Shown one piece after another: positions 8,647-17,834 of a stretch of 64,000 nt of DNA (position 1 is the first letter of the stretch; every line of letters begins with the position of its first letter). Both the position numbers and the translations under genes were made by a program. The stretch comes from Anaerotruncus sp. G3(2012). Its GTDB lineage: Bacteria > Bacillota > Clostridia > Oscillospirales > Ruminococcaceae. The stretch spans positions 32,185-96,184 of the forward strand of contig NZ_KE159657.1 of the NCBI RefSeq assembly GCF_000403395.2. Reading direction: 5' to 3'. The notes under the pieces were generated by a model. The model did no database searches. It was not told where the DNA came from and saw nothing but the letters and a program-made list of their open reading frames with translations.

Positions 8647-9573
8647 ATGCAGTACAGCGAGGTGCAGATTCGGGTTGCAACCGCGGATGTGGATACGGCT
8701 GCGGCGATCGCCAATCTGGTGGTTCCGTACGGCCTTTATATTGAGGATTACAGCGACATCGAGGAGCTTGCGCCCAAAATTGCGCATGTGGATCTGATCG
8801 AACAGGAGCTGCTCGACCGCGATCGGGATCACGCAATCATCCATCTCTACATCTCTCCCGAGGAAAACCCGGCAGAGGCGGTTTCATTCGTGCGGGAGCG
8901 GCTCGAGTCGGAACGGATCGGATTTTCGATCGAGCGGGCACAGGTCAACGAGGAAGACTGGGCGACCGCTTGGAAAAAATACTATTTTCCCACCAAAGTC
9001 GGGGAGCGTCTGGTCGTATGCCCCTCGTGGGAAACCTACTCCCCTGTTGAGGGGGAGGTCGTCCTGACGATCGACCCGGGCATGGCGTTCGGCACCGGCA
9101 CCCATGACACCACCCGCCTCTGCATGCAGCTGCTCGAAGAGCATGTCCGCCCGGGTGACCGGTTGCTCGATGTCGGCACCGGCAGCGGCATCCTCGCAGT
9201 TTCGGCGCTGCTGCTTGGCGCAAGCGCGGCGGTCGGGGTGGATATCGACGAGGTTGCGGTGCGGGTTGCAAACGAAAATGCTGCGGCAAACAACGTTTCC
9301 GATCGGGTGGACTTCTTTGCGGGCGACCTCGCGGACAAAGCCAGCGGACGGTTCCGGGTCGTGACCGCCAACATCGTGGCGGATGTCATCATCCGGCTGA
9401 TCCCCGATCTGGACCGGTTCCTCGAGCCGGATGGTGTATTCATCGCGTCGGGGATCATCGACATGCGGGAGCCGGACGTTATGCAGGCGCTCACCGCTGC
9501 CGGTTACCAACTGGCTGGCAGGAAAGAATCGGGCGGATGGGTCGCGCTTGCCGCCTGCCGCGCCGGAAACTGA
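8647..9573 (+). CDS. prmA: Ribosomal protein L11 methyltransferase PrmA
   Basis: SAM-dependent trimethylation of ribosomal protein L11. The 308-residue product has the family N-terminal L11-binding part, the conserved region IDPGMAFGTGTHDTT and the SAM-binding motif DVGTGSGILAVSALLLGA near residues 175-192, then VDIDEVAV. The ATG at 8647 follows AAGGGAAGGAGAA. It is the first gene after the dnaJ terminator and R1 repeat, and rsmE follows after 22 nt, a common clostridial arrangement next to dnaJ. Confidence 0.95.
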   Translation: MQYSEVQIRVATADVDTAAAIANLVVPYGLYIEDYSDIEELAPKIAHVDLIEQELLDRDRDHAIIHLYISPEENPAEAVSFVRERLESERIGFSIERAQVNEEDWATAWKKYYFPTKVGERLVVCPSWETYSPVEGEVVLTIDPGMAFGTGTHDTTRLCMQLLEEHVRPGDRLLDVGTGSGILAVSALLLGASAAVGVDIDEVAVRVANENAAANNVSDRVDFFAGDLADKASGRFRVVTANIVADVIIRLIPDLDRFLEPDGVFIASGIIDMREPDVMQALTAAGYQLAGRKESGGWVALAACRAGN

Positions 9574-9595
9574 CCAGAAAGGCGGTGGAGGCGGG

Positions 9596-10321
9596 ATGCC
9601 CAGATTTTTTACAGGCCAGGTGAACCGGGAACGGGCGCTGATCGTGGGGGAGGATGCGCGTCATATCGCGCTTGCTTTGCGGATGAAGGCCGGGGAACGG
9701 CTGACTGTCTGCGACGCGGATGGCCAGGACTATCAGTGCGTGATCGAGCGGATCAGCCCGGAACAGGTGGAACTGCGGGTCGAGGAGGTTGCGCCATCGG
9801 CTGGGGAGCCGGGTGTCTGGATCACCCTCTACCAGGCGCTGCCCAAGGGGGACAAGATGGAAACGATCGTCCAGAAGGCGGTTGAATTGGGGGTCGGACG
9901 GATCGTGCCGGTACTGACCCACCGGTGTGTCTCCCGTCCGGACGACAAATCCATGCGCAAAAAGTGTGAGCGGTACAACCGGATTGCGCTCGAAGCAGCC
10001 AAACAGTGCGGACGCGGACGGGTGCCCGAGGTTGCGCCGCTGGTCGGGTTTCGGGAGGCGGTCGCGCAGATGCGCGCCGACCCGCTCGCGCTCTTCTTCT
10101 ACGAGAACGCCGACCAGCCGCTCCGGGAAGTCCTCACCGGGCGTCTCGGGGACCGGGTTTCCATCCTGATCGGGAGCGAAGGCGGGTTTGAACCGTCCGA
10201 AGCGGCGTTTGCGGCAGAAAACGGCCTTGTCCCGCTTTCACTGGGGAGCCGTATCCTGCGGTGTGAGACCGCCCCGCTCGCCGCGATCACCGCGATTTTA
10301 TATCAGGCCGGGGATATTTGA
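9596..10321 (+). CDS. rsmE: 16S rRNA m3U1498 methyltransferase RsmE
   Basis: Methylates U1498 of 16S rRNA. The 241-residue SPOUT-class protein has an N-terminal PUA-like domain (PRFFTGQV) and the C-terminal knot motifs LIGSEGGFEPSEAAF and LGSRILRCETAPLAA that form the SAM site. The ATG at 9596 is preceded by GGTGGAGGCGGG. It follows prmA by 22 nt, so the two are probably cotranscribed. Confidence 0.95.
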   Translation: MPRFFTGQVNRERALIVGEDARHIALALRMKAGERLTVCDADGQDYQCVIERISPEQVELRVEEVAPSAGEPGVWITLYQALPKGDKMETIVQKAVELGVGRIVPVLTHRCVSRPDDKSMRKKCERYNRIALEAAKQCGRGRVPEVAPLVGFREAVAQMRADPLALFFYENADQPLREVLTGRLGDRVSILIGSEGGFEPSEAAFAAENGLVPLSLGSRILRCETAPLAAITAILYQAGDI

Positions 10322-10366
10322 CCCGCCTGGTGAACATACTTGAAACAGAGAAAGAAGGAGAGTGAC

Positions 10367-11161
10367 ATGAGAAAGATTGCAGCACTCCTGCTGGCCTGCC
10401 TGCTGTTTGGCGGATGCGAAGAGCGCCATGCGGCGCCGGTGCAGGCGGAGTCCTCGGAGGATGCCGCCCCGGTAAGCTCTCAATGGTGGGAGGAGGTCCC
10501 GGAGGAGCTATCTTCGGATCCGGAGCCGGAAGAGTCCTCCCCGGCATCGGAAGAGCCGCCCTCAGAGCCGGAAGAGCCGCCGCTCGAGCTGGAAGAGTGG
10601 GCGCTGGTCCTTGCCAACTATGACCACGACATCCGGGAGTACGAGCCCGAGTTGGAAGAGGTCCAGAACGGCTACCGGATGGATGTGCGCGTTGCCGAGA
10701 TCGCCCGGCAGATGATCGCGGACGCGGCGGAACAGGGGGTAAGCCTTCTGGTGTGTTCAGCCTACCGGCCGTATTCCTCGCAGGAGCGCAACTTTAACAA
10801 CAGTGTCAACACCTATCTTTCGATGGGCTACAGCCGGGATCAGGCGGTCGCGGCTACCGCGCAGCTGATCGCCTATCCCGGCAGGAGCGAGCATCAGACC
10901 GGGCTTGCAGCAGACATCGTAACTCCGGCCTACCAGGGGCTGGACGATGGGTATGCCGAGACCGACGCGGCAAAATGGCTGCTTGAAAACGCGGCGGACT
11001 ACGGGTTTATCCTGCGCTACCCGGCGGATAAAACCGAGATCACCCGGATCAACTTTGAGCCGTGGCATTACCGGTATGTGGGAATTGACGCGGCAAAGGA
11101 GATTATGGAAAACGGGCTCTGCCTTGAGGAGTTTCTTGAGCAGCAGGGAATGATCGAATGA
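10367..11161 (+). CDS. VanY-type D-Ala-D-Ala carboxypeptidase lipoprotein
   Basis: The 264-residue envelope protein has a lipoprotein signal (LLLACLLFGGC, lipid-linked Cys about residue 18), then a Glu/Pro/Ser-rich tether to about residue 75, then an M15B (LAS) peptidase domain. Zinc ligands are visible in SEHQTGLAADIV (His and Asp) and EPWHYRYVG (His), with the SAYRPYSSQ segment typical of VanY/DdcY. Likely role: trimming of peptidoglycan stem peptides on the outer face of the membrane. The ATG follows AAGAAGGAGAG. It lies 45 nt after rsmE and overlaps the next gene by 4 nt. Confidence 0.88.
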   Translation: MRKIAALLLACLLFGGCEERHAAPVQAESSEDAAPVSSQWWEEVPEELSSDPEPEESSPASEEPPSEPEEPPLELEEWALVLANYDHDIREYEPELEEVQNGYRMDVRVAEIARQMIADAAEQGVSLLVCSAYRPYSSQERNFNNSVNTYLSMGYSRDQAVAATAQLIAYPGRSEHQTGLAADIVTPAYQGLDDGYAETDAAKWLLENAADYGFILRYPADKTEITRINFEPWHYRYVGIDAAKEIMENGLCLEEFLEQQGMIE

Positions 11162-11736
11162 GCCGCCGGCAAAAAGCTGCGCGGGCCGCGTACCGCCTGC
11201 TGGAGGTGCGCGGACGGCGTGCGGCAACGGCTGCCGCATTCCTCCTGCTTGTGGTGGTGCTGGCCGCGGGTTGCCTGATCGCATGGCAGGTCCAGCAGAT
11301 GAAGGATCAGATCCTGAAAACCCAGCTTGTGCAGTCGCTCACAGGCGGGGCTGACCTGGGCAGGTTCTCCCAGTTATCCGATCAGGGCAGGCTGACCCAG
11401 CTCCTTTCCGACCCCCAAACCGCTGCCCTGCTGGTCAGCTATTTCGACTCGATGGCAGATTCCCTCCAAAACCTCGACCCGTCCGGACGGGGGGCTTTCG
11501 CCCGGTTTTGCGCCCTTCTGGACGCGGCGGAGGGTTCCGGCGCTGCGTTGACCGGGTTTCGATGGGAAGAAAATGCCCTGATGGCCGACTGTGTTTCCGA
11601 CCGGGAGGACGCCTCCAGGGAGATGATGGAAATTCTGGGGCGGGACAATCTGTTTTCAGATGCAGAACTTTCCTCCCTGATAGGAGAAAAACAGGGGATT
11701 TTCACAATCTGTTGCAAATTTTCCGATCTCGTTTAG
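11158..11736 (+). CDS. Hypothetical membrane-anchored protein
   Basis: The 192-residue product has a basic N-terminus (RRQKAARAAYRLLEVRGRR), one transmembrane helix at about residues 22-45 and a soluble, probably extracytoplasmic domain with no motif recognised. Its ATG overlaps the stop of the VanY-type gene (ATGA), so translation is coupled and a role in the same cell-wall process is plausible. No known family was identified. Confidence 0.6.
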   Translation: MSRRQKAARAAYRLLEVRGRRAATAAAFLLLVVVLAAGCLIAWQVQQMKDQILKTQLVQSLTGGADLGRFSQLSDQGRLTQLLSDPQTAALLVSYFDSMADSLQNLDPSGRGAFARFCALLDAAEGSGAALTGFRWEENALMADCVSDREDASREMMEILGRDNLFSDAELSSLIGEKQGIFTICCKFSDLV

Positions 11737-11840
11737 ATGGAATCCACAAATTTTTTGAATTCTATACATAAATATCGCTCCATCTCTGTAAATTTCGGAT
11801 GGTTTGTGGTAGAATGATTTTAAACTGGGAGATCGTAAAA

Positions 11841-13130
11841 TTGGCAAAAGAGAAACAGATGGTATGGCAGATCCCTCTTACCCGGAAACAGGCTGGGGTC
11901 TTTTTGGCGGCATTGCTCCTTTCCGCTGCGCTCGTGCGGCTGATCCTCGGCTATACGGCGGTTCACTATTTCGATTTGGGATACTATGTTGACTGGTCGT
12001 CCGGTGTGCTGGAGGATTTTTTCGGCGCATATGACCGGATCGAAAATCTGGATTATCCGCCGTTGTTTCTCTTCCCGCTCTATTTTACCGGGTGGGTGAT
12101 GTCCGACCCGCGGGTCTCGGAGTTTCACCCCTACGCGATGCTTGCTCTCAAGGGCTGGCAGATGCTCTTCGATCTGGCGCTCATCCCCATGCTGTATCTT
12201 CTTCTGCGCAGGCATAGCGAGCTTTTTGGACTGCTTGGAGCGGCGCTCTGGGCGGTCAACCCGACCATCCTCTACAACTCCGCCTACTGGGGCCAGACCG
12301 ACAGCATTATGCTCTTCCTGCTCGCGCTCGCATTCAGCCTGCTCGACAATGGCAGGCCGGTCTGGAGCAGCGTGACAATGGCGCTCGCCTGCCTGATGAA
12401 GTTCCAGTCGCTCTATTTTGCGCCGCTTTTTGCGTTGGTGCTCTTTACGCGGTATCCGTTCCGGAGGGCGGCCCTGGGCGGCTGTGCAGCCGTGGCAACC
12501 GCATTTGCGGTGTTTCTGCCTTTCATGCTCCGCTCAGGCTGGGATCTTCCGTTTCGCGTTTACTTTGGCGGATTTGCACAGTATCCAGGGGCGTCGCTCA
12601 ACGCATTCAACCTTTACAGTGCGGAAGGGCTGAACTATGCCAGCGTTGCAACCACTCTGGTTGGGCCGCTTACTGTCGGCGGATTTTCCGCCTGTGCCAC
12701 AGCCGCCGCGCTGCTTCTGTTGGCTTACTTCTACCTGACCGCGACCGAAAAAAGCGTCTGGCTGCTGGGGTTCTGGTTTATGCAGACGGTATTCCTGTTC
12801 ACCGCCCGGATGCATGAGCGGTATCAGATACCGGTGCTGTTGTTCGCACTTCTGGCGAGCGTTGTACACAGGAGTTATCCGCTTTTCTGGGGATACGCCG
12901 CGTTGACGGCAATCACCTTTTTTAACCATTTCCTTGTGCTGGAAGAGGCGTTTGCAGGCGACCCGCCAAAGGCCTGGACGCTCTGGTTCGGCGATCTCGT
13001 CGAACAGTTTTCGTGGGCGAACCTTGCTGTCTATGCACTGACAGCTGCGGTCTGCCTGCATATCCTGTATCGCAGGGGGCGGATCAGCCTGCGTGAGGGG
13101 ATTCAGCAGGCGGGTTCTTACAAATTTTGA
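11841..13130 (+). CDS. Multi-pass membrane glycosyltransferase-like protein
   Basis: The 429-residue integral membrane protein has about ten predicted spans. It resembles polyprenyl-phosphate-dependent GT-C mannosyl/glucosyltransferases: an early acidic loop (DWSSGVLEDFFGAYDRIENL, then DYPPLF) and NPTILYNSAYWGQTDS, the pattern of GT-C enzymes that put the catalytic acid in the first outer loop. Substrate unknown. A TTG start at 11841 is preferred because GGGAG lies 9 nt upstream and a TAGAAT -10-like box lies upstream; in-frame ATGs at 11799 and 11814 lack a Shine-Dalgarno site. The next gene starts inside its stop. Confidence 0.7.
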   Translation: MAKEKQMVWQIPLTRKQAGVFLAALLLSAALVRLILGYTAVHYFDLGYYVDWSSGVLEDFFGAYDRIENLDYPPLFLFPLYFTGWVMSDPRVSEFHPYAMLALKGWQMLFDLALIPMLYLLLRRHSELFGLLGAALWAVNPTILYNSAYWGQTDSIMLFLLALAFSLLDNGRPVWSSVTMALACLMKFQSLYFAPLFALVLFTRYPFRRAALGGCAAVATAFAVFLPFMLRSGWDLPFRVYFGGFAQYPGASLNAFNLYSAEGLNYASVATTLVGPLTVGGFSACATAAALLLLAYFYLTATEKSVWLLGFWFMQTVFLFTARMHERYQIPVLLFALLASVVHRSYPLFWGYAALTAITFFNHFLVLEEAFAGDPPKAWTLWFGDLVEQFSWANLAVYALTAAVCLHILYRRGRISLREGIQQAGSYKF

Positions 13131-13714
13131 ACAGAAAGCTGTGTGTTGGATTGAACGTATTTTCACATCTCACCATGGGGCGGTACCTCTACGCTTATTT
13201 TACCGAAAACCTCGGTGTAGAGCTGGATAAGGTCAGCTTTGTAAGCTGGAACATGCTTCCGGACGTCGCCCCAAGCCTGTTCAGGCTTTCCCACTTCAAA
13301 AAGGACATCTATGACCTCGTGATGGCGCGCGCGGAGCATCTTTCCAAAGAGGGCGAGCGGATGAGCGTCAAGGAATACAGCCGTCAGCTTGGCATCCTCT
13401 GCCATTTCATGTCGGACTTTTTCTGCTATGCACACGCCGAATATTTCAGCGGGAGCAAGGTGGGGCATCTCCGGTATGAACTGCTGATGCAGCTGTACGG
13501 GTACCGCCGCAAGGAGATGCTGCATGCAGTCGACCTGATTGCCAATGCCGCAGAACTCGACCATTCAGCGGCGCTCTATGAGCAGATCAACGAGCTGCAT
13601 GACCAGTACCGCCAGATAGCCCCTTCCTATGGGGTGGACTTCGTTTACTCGCTGACCGCCTGTGTGGACCTCCTGATGGGGATTCTCGACCAGCCAGCCT
13701 CATCGGCTACATAA
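13127..13714 (+). CDS. Zinc-dependent phospholipase C-like protein
   Basis: The 195-residue protein matches the zinc phospholipase C / S1-P1 nuclease-like fold family. Likely metal-ligand histidines occur in FSHLTMGRY, in LCHFMSDFFCYAHAEYF (H-x3-D-x5-H) and in HLRYE. No secretion signal is seen, as for many clostridial members of this family whose role is unknown. The assigned TTG at 13127 overlaps the previous stop and has only a weak Shine-Dalgarno site; a later in-frame TTG at 13151 or ATG at 13175 is possible. Confidence 0.7.
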   Translation: MNRKLCVGLNVFSHLTMGRYLYAYFTENLGVELDKVSFVSWNMLPDVAPSLFRLSHFKKDIYDLVMARAEHLSKEGERMSVKEYSRQLGILCHFMSDFFCYAHAEYFSGSKVGHLRYELLMQLYGYRRKEMLHAVDLIANAAELDHSAALYEQINELHDQYRQIAPSYGVDFVYSLTACVDLLMGILDQPASSAT

Positions 13715-13771
13715 CCGGTCGAAAAACCGGCGGGAAATGGCCTGCCCTTCTCTTTTCCGGACTGTGGATTC

Positions 13772-13816
13772 AAACACCCCCTGCTGCGAACCAGATGCGG
13801 CAGGGGGTGTTTTTGT
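13772..13816. terminator. Bidirectional terminator between PLC-like gene and hflX
   Basis: AAACACCCCCTGCTGC pairs with GCGGCAGGGGGTGTTT, followed by TTTGTT on the plus strand. The stem also works for the convergent hflX transcript. Confidence 0.85.
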
Positions 13817-13857
13817 TCCTGTTTCAGGGGCTTCTATTCTGTGAACCTCTGTCTGTT

Positions 13858-15114
13858 TCAAGTGTGCTGCTGATGCTGCGCATATTCCGCCACTTTATGC
13901 AGCAGCTTGCAATCGACCAATGCATCCACCAGGGTGCCATCGGCTTCATACGCCTGGGAAAAAACCTTCCCTTCCTGCATAATCTCATTGATAAGCCCGG
14001 TTTTGCTGTACGGGATCAGAAGCGTGAGCCGTTTATGCGTCGGTGCAAGGGCTTTGGCGGTTTTTTGCAGAAGCGCATCGAAGCCGAACCCGGTCCGGGC
14101 CGAGATCAGCGCGGTCTGATCGTTAATCGGCAGGGGCGCTTCGGATACCAGGTCGCATTTGTTCAACACGGTGAGCATCGGTATCTCCTGCGCGCCAAGC
14201 TCCTGCATCAGCTTTTTGGTGACCGCGATCTGTTCGTCCGCTTCCCCGGAGGAGATGTCGCAGACGTTCCAAAGCAGGTCTGCGCCGGCGGCTTCCTCCA
14301 GTGTCGATTTGAATGCTTCCACCAGATGATGCGGCAGCCGCCGCACCAATCCCACCGTATCGACCAGCATAACGGTCCTGCCATCCGGCAGGGTCAGTGC
14401 CCGCGAAGTGGGGTCCAGCGTTGCGAACAGCTTGTTCTCGGCGAGCACGCCTGCATCGGTCAGCGCATTGAGCAGCGTACTTTTCCCCACATTGGTATAA
14501 CCTACGATCGCCACAGTGGTCACACCGTCCTTTTTGCGGCGGCTGCGCAGCAGTCCGCGACGCTTTTCCAGCTCTGCAAGCTGTTCCTGCAATGCGGTAA
14601 TCCCGCGCCGGATATGCCGTCGGTCGGTCTCGAGCTGGCTTTCGCCCGGGCCGCGGGTGCCGATCCCGCCGCCCAGCCGGGAAAGCACGCTGCCAAGCCC
14701 AGCCAGGCGTGGGAGCTGGTATCTGAGCTGCGCCAGCTCGACCTGTAATTTCCCTTCTGCGGTGACTGCGCGCTGGGCAAAAATATCGAGGATCAGCGCT
14801 GTGCGGTCGATCACCGCGACGTCGCAGAGCTGCTCGATATTGCGGACCTGCGCGGGAGAAAGCTCATGGTCAAAGATCAGCAGGTCGATCTGATGGTCTT
14901 TGCAGAATGCTGCGGCCTCCTCCAGCCGCCCTTTGCCGATCACCGTAGCTGCTTCAAAAGCTGCGCGCTTCTGGGTCATCTTTGCCACAACTTCAGCCCC
15001 CGCGGTCGCCGCAAGCTCCTCCAGCTCGGCGAGCGAGACCTCCAGGTCAAATTCCCCGGTGTCTGCGGCGATCAGAACCACCCGCTGTGGTTTATTTTCT
15101 GTTGTTTCGATCAT
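13858..15114 (-). CDS. hflX: GTPase HflX
   Basis: Ribosome-associated GTPase that splits stalled 70S/100S ribosomes during stress. The 418-residue product has the HflX N-terminal domain, the glycine-rich GTRGPGESQLE, a coiled linker and a G domain with G1 GYTNVGKST, G3 DTVGL and G4 NKCD. The ATG at 15114 was chosen because TGGAG lies 7 nt upstream; a TTG at 15153 would add 13 residues without a good ribosome site. It is convergent with the PLC-like gene. Confidence 0.94.
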   Translation of the reverse strand: MIETTENKPQRVVLIAADTGEFDLEVSLAELEELAATAGAEVVAKMTQKRAAFEAATVIGKGRLEEAAAFCKDHQIDLLIFDHELSPAQVRNIEQLCDVAVIDRTALILDIFAQRAVTAEGKLQVELAQLRYQLPRLAGLGSVLSRLGGGIGTRGPGESQLETDRRHIRRGITALQEQLAELEKRRGLLRSRRKKDGVTTVAIVGYTNVGKSTLLNALTDAGVLAENKLFATLDPTSRALTLPDGRTVMLVDTVGLVRRLPHHLVEAFKSTLEEAAGADLLWNVCDISSGEADEQIAVTKKLMQELGAQEIPMLTVLNKCDLVSEAPLPINDQTALISARTGFGFDALLQKTAKALAPTHKRLTLLIPYSKTGLINEIMQEGKVFSQAYEADGTLVDALVDCKLLHKVAEYAQHQQHT

Positions 15115-15306
15115 GCGGAACTCCATTTCCGGGGAGGATTTTTTACTCCCCAATCGTTTGAGCTGCTTCCAGATGGGTTGCTTCTAGCATACCACATCTG
15201 CCCTGGGAAAACACCTCTCGGATTTTTACCAAATTCTTTGCATTGAAGATCGGCCCGGAATGGGATAAACTCAAGATAGTATTATTGAATTGGATGTGAA
15301 CAACCG

Positions 15307-15915
15307 ATGAAGATTCTCTTGTCAACCTCGCTTCCACTCCGGCCCTTTTTCGAACGGCTGCTCCCCGCATCCCCCCACGAGGTGGAACTCCTCTGTTTTG
15401 AGGAGGAGATGCCCGTTCCGGAGCTGCTGGAACAACAGCTCGCCCGTGTTACAGGCTGTGACGCGATCCTGCTTCCGGATGGCGCGGCCATCCTTGGGGA
15501 AACCGGGCTTCGGGCGGGCAGCATCCCGCTGGTCCTGCCCCGGGTACATAACTGCGTGGCGCTCCTGCTCGGCGGTGCAGACCGGTACCGCAGCCTGTTT
15601 GAGCGCTATCAGGGCGGCATCTGCTGGCAGACCGCCGGCCTTGCCGCGCTGCTCGGTTCCGACGCGCAGGAAGCGTACTCCTGTCTGTGCTATCTTGCGG
15701 ATACCCAGCTTGGCCTGCGGGACACTTCAGTAGAAGCACAGGCCGCTGCCAAACGGTACGGCTGGGACTTTTTCGAGGCCGAAACCGACCTCTCCTTGAT
15801 TGAGCGGATGCTCGCCGGGGACTGGGACACGGATGCGTTCCTGACTGTCCGTCCGGGGGAACAGGTCCTGCCCTCCTACACCCGTACCCTGATGGAAGCT
15901 GCCGCCTGCCGGTGA
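15307..15915 (+). CDS. DUF1638-type protein
   Basis: The 202-residue soluble protein resembles the DUF1638 family: the segment LPRVHNCVALLLGG, then a YRSLFERYQGG element and several conserved cysteines (in HNC, GICW, SCLCY). Members are often found near corrinoid methyltransferases, but none is seen here and no function is established. The ATG has only a weak upstream site. A strong bidirectional terminator follows. Confidence 0.6.
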   Translation: MKILLSTSLPLRPFFERLLPASPHEVELLCFEEEMPVPELLEQQLARVTGCDAILLPDGAAILGETGLRAGSIPLVLPRVHNCVALLLGGADRYRSLFERYQGGICWQTAGLAALLGSDAQEAYSCLCYLADTQLGLRDTSVEAQAAAKRYGWDFFEAETDLSLIERMLAGDWDTDAFLTVRPGEQVLPSYTRTLMEAAACR

Positions 15916-15932
15916 TCCGGCTTTCCCGCGCC

Positions 15933-15966
15933 AGAGAGGGCGCCGCAAATGCGGCGCCCTCTTTGT
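15933..15966. terminator. Bidirectional terminator
   Basis: AGAGGGCGCCGCA pairs with TGCGGCGCCCTCT, followed by TTGT. It separates the convergent DUF1638 and SPFH genes. Confidence 0.8.
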
Positions 15967-15974
15967 GATCCTCT

Positions 15975-16919
15975 TTATTTCCCGCCGGCGATCTCTTTCA
16001 GAGAAGTGACCATCCCTGCTAGGGACTGGATTTCACTTGGAATGATGATCTTAGTTGCCTTGCCATCTGCCGCTTTTGCAAACGCCTCCAGGCTTTTGAT
16101 CTGGATGACCCGGTCGGTCGGATCGGCTTCGTTCAGCATCTTGAGTGCATCCGCATAGGCGCGCTGCACCATCTGGATCGCTTCCGCTTCACCTTGCGCT
16201 TCACGGATCTTCTGCTCGCGGACACCCTCTGCACGCAGGATCGCGGATTCTTTCTCCGCTTCCGCGCGCAGAATCGCGGACTCCTTTTCACCCTCGGCCA
16301 CAAGGATCTGGCTGTGTTTTTCGCCCTCTGCACGCAGGATGGATTCGCGGCGTTCGCGCTCGGCCTTCATCTGTTTTTCCATCGCGTCCTGGATCTCGCG
16401 CGGCGGCAGGATATTTTTCAGCTCGACCCGGTTGACCTTGATCCCCCATTTGTCGGTTGCGACATCCAGCGTCGCGGTGATCTTGGAGTTGATGACATCA
16501 CGGGAAGTCAGGGTGCTGTCCAGCTCCATCTCGCCGATGATGTTGCGCAGGGTGGTTGCGGTCAGATTTTCGATCGCCGACATCGGGCGCTCGACCCCGT
16601 AGGTGTAGAGCTTGGCATCGGTCACCTGATAAAAGACAACCGTATCAATCTGCATGGTAACATTGTCCTTGGTGATTACCGGCTGGGGCGCGAAGTCGAC
16701 TACCTGTTCCTTCATGGACATCTTTTTGGCAATCCGGTCGATGAACGGCACCTTGACATGCAGCCCGGTCTCCCAGGTGGCATAATAGCTGCCGAGGCGC
16801 TCGACCACATAGACACTCGCCTGCGGGACGATCTTGATGTTCGAGATCACGACGATCAGCACAAACAGTACAATCGCGATCAGGATTGGGATTAAAAGCA
16901 TGGACGTTGAAATAAACAT
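15975..16919 (-). CDS. SPFH/Band 7 membrane protein
   Basis: The 314-residue protein has an N-terminal transmembrane helix (about 5-27), a prohibitin/stomatin-type SPFH domain beginning at VPQASVYVVERLGSYY, then a long charged coiled coil rich in AEGEKE repeats (about 190-260) and a conserved tail. Such proteins form membrane rings organising microdomains or controlling proteases. It lies downstream of an NfeD gene on the same strand, the usual partnership. The ATG at 16919 follows AAAAAAGGGGGAA. Confidence 0.92.
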   Translation of the reverse strand: MFISTSMLLIPILIAIVLFVLIVVISNIKIVPQASVYVVERLGSYYATWETGLHVKVPFIDRIAKKMSMKEQVVDFAPQPVITKDNVTMQIDTVVFYQVTDAKLYTYGVERPMSAIENLTATTLRNIIGEMELDSTLTSRDVINSKITATLDVATDKWGIKVNRVELKNILPPREIQDAMEKQMKAERERRESILRAEGEKHSQILVAEGEKESAILRAEAEKESAILRAEGVREQKIREAQGEAEAIQMVQRAYADALKMLNEADPTDRVIQIKSLEAFAKAADGKATKIIIPSEIQSLAGMVTSLKEIAGGK

Positions 16920-17072
16920 GGAAATTCCCCCTTTTTTAGAAATAAAACAGGCACTGCCTATCAAACACTACAACAGAAGTTCCCGAAGGGTTCCAACTGC
17001 CTGATGCCAGTCTGTTGTATGTATCCGTCTGGACGCTGAATCAGGCTGCGGAATTCTCTTGGCGGAGGGGCA

Positions 17073-17546
17073 TCATGTCGCCCCTTTGTGGGTATGCTGT
17101 GCTGTTTCGGCTGCAACGATCAGCTTCACCCCTTCGATCGCCAGCACCCGGATCCGTTCCCCCTCTTCGAGGATTTCGCCATCCTGGGTGCGGGCGGACC
17201 AGTCCATCCCAAGCACCGAGACCCGGCCCATTCCGGGAAGGTTATCCACCGTCTGGGTCACCACCCCGGTCTTTCCGATTACGCGGTCTGCGTTGGTCGG
17301 TTCCTTGCAGGTCTTAACCACCTTTCGGACAAATGGACGGGTAGCCAGCAGTGCAGCCAGAGAGACCCCCGCAAATAGAATCCATTGGGTGCGTACCGAC
17401 GCGCCCAGCGCCGCTGAAACCGCCGCGACCACTGCGCCCAGCGCAAACCAGATTGCATTGAGCTGTACCGTGATCCCCTCGGTAACCGCCATCGCGATTC
17501 CGAGAACCAGCCAGAACACCGGCATCATTGACCCAACAAACGACAT
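17073..17546 (-). CDS. NfeD-family membrane protein
   Basis: The 157-residue protein has about three hydrophobic segments in the first 75 residues (FWLVLGIAMAVTEG and following) and a C-terminal OB-fold (GKTGVVTQTVDNLPGMGRV to IRVLAIEGVKLIV), the short NfeD architecture. NfeD and SPFH proteins act together in membrane quality control. The ATG at 17546 follows AAGGGGG. It is preceded on the minus strand by a 280-nt leader containing an R4 element. Confidence 0.88.
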   Translation of the reverse strand: MSFVGSMMPVFWLVLGIAMAVTEGITVQLNAIWFALGAVVAAVSAALGASVRTQWILFAGVSLAALLATRPFVRKVVKTCKEPTNADRVIGKTGVVTQTVDNLPGMGRVSVLGMDWSARTQDGEILEEGERIRVLAIEGVKLIVAAETAQHTHKGAT

Positions 17547-17592
17547 AATCAGACCCCCTTGCTTTTTTTCATCTGGTGGTATCGTCAAGACA

Positions 17593-17714
17593 CTGAAAAA
17601 CAGGCATCTGCTTTTCAGAGGCGGGCAAAAGTCCGCCAGCACATTGTGTGCCGAATGACTATGTAACCCTAGAAGCAAGGCCGTAAACAGCAGCCTTTTT
17701 TAGAGAGACCGCTG
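17593..17714 (-). ncRNA. R4 candidate structured leader RNA, copy 1
   Basis: Read on the minus strand: CAGCGG...GGCTGCTG...CGGCC, the conserved string TTACATAGTCAT, then three successive hairpins (GCACA/TGTGC, GGCGG/CCGCC, CTGAAAA/TTTTCAG). Copy 2 at 39868-39991 has the same order and the same conserved string but different paired stem bases. It lies between a minus-strand promoter (17835-17864) and nfeD, so it would be in the 5' leader. It matches no riboswitch class I could recognise. Confidence 0.55.
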
Positions 17715-17761
17715 CGGGTTAAAAAAACCAGAAAAAGCTTTGCTCCTGTCCTAACCGGCAG

Positions 17762-17788
17762 GTACCAAAGCCGATTTCAGCTTTGGTG
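17762..17788 (-). other. Hairpin in the nfeD leader
   Basis: ACCAAAGC and GCTTTGGT form an 8-bp stem upstream of the R4 element in the same predicted transcript, next to a CCTG/CAGG stem. Confidence 0.4.
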
Positions 17789-17834
17789 TACGATCTTGCA
17801 GGCTGTCTGCAACATCGCCCCCGCCTTTGTGGAT

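Noticed and set aside
13690-13730. Possible third R4 copy (CATCGGCTACATAA)
   Set aside because: Only a few bases match, the hairpin order is absent and it lies in coding sequence.
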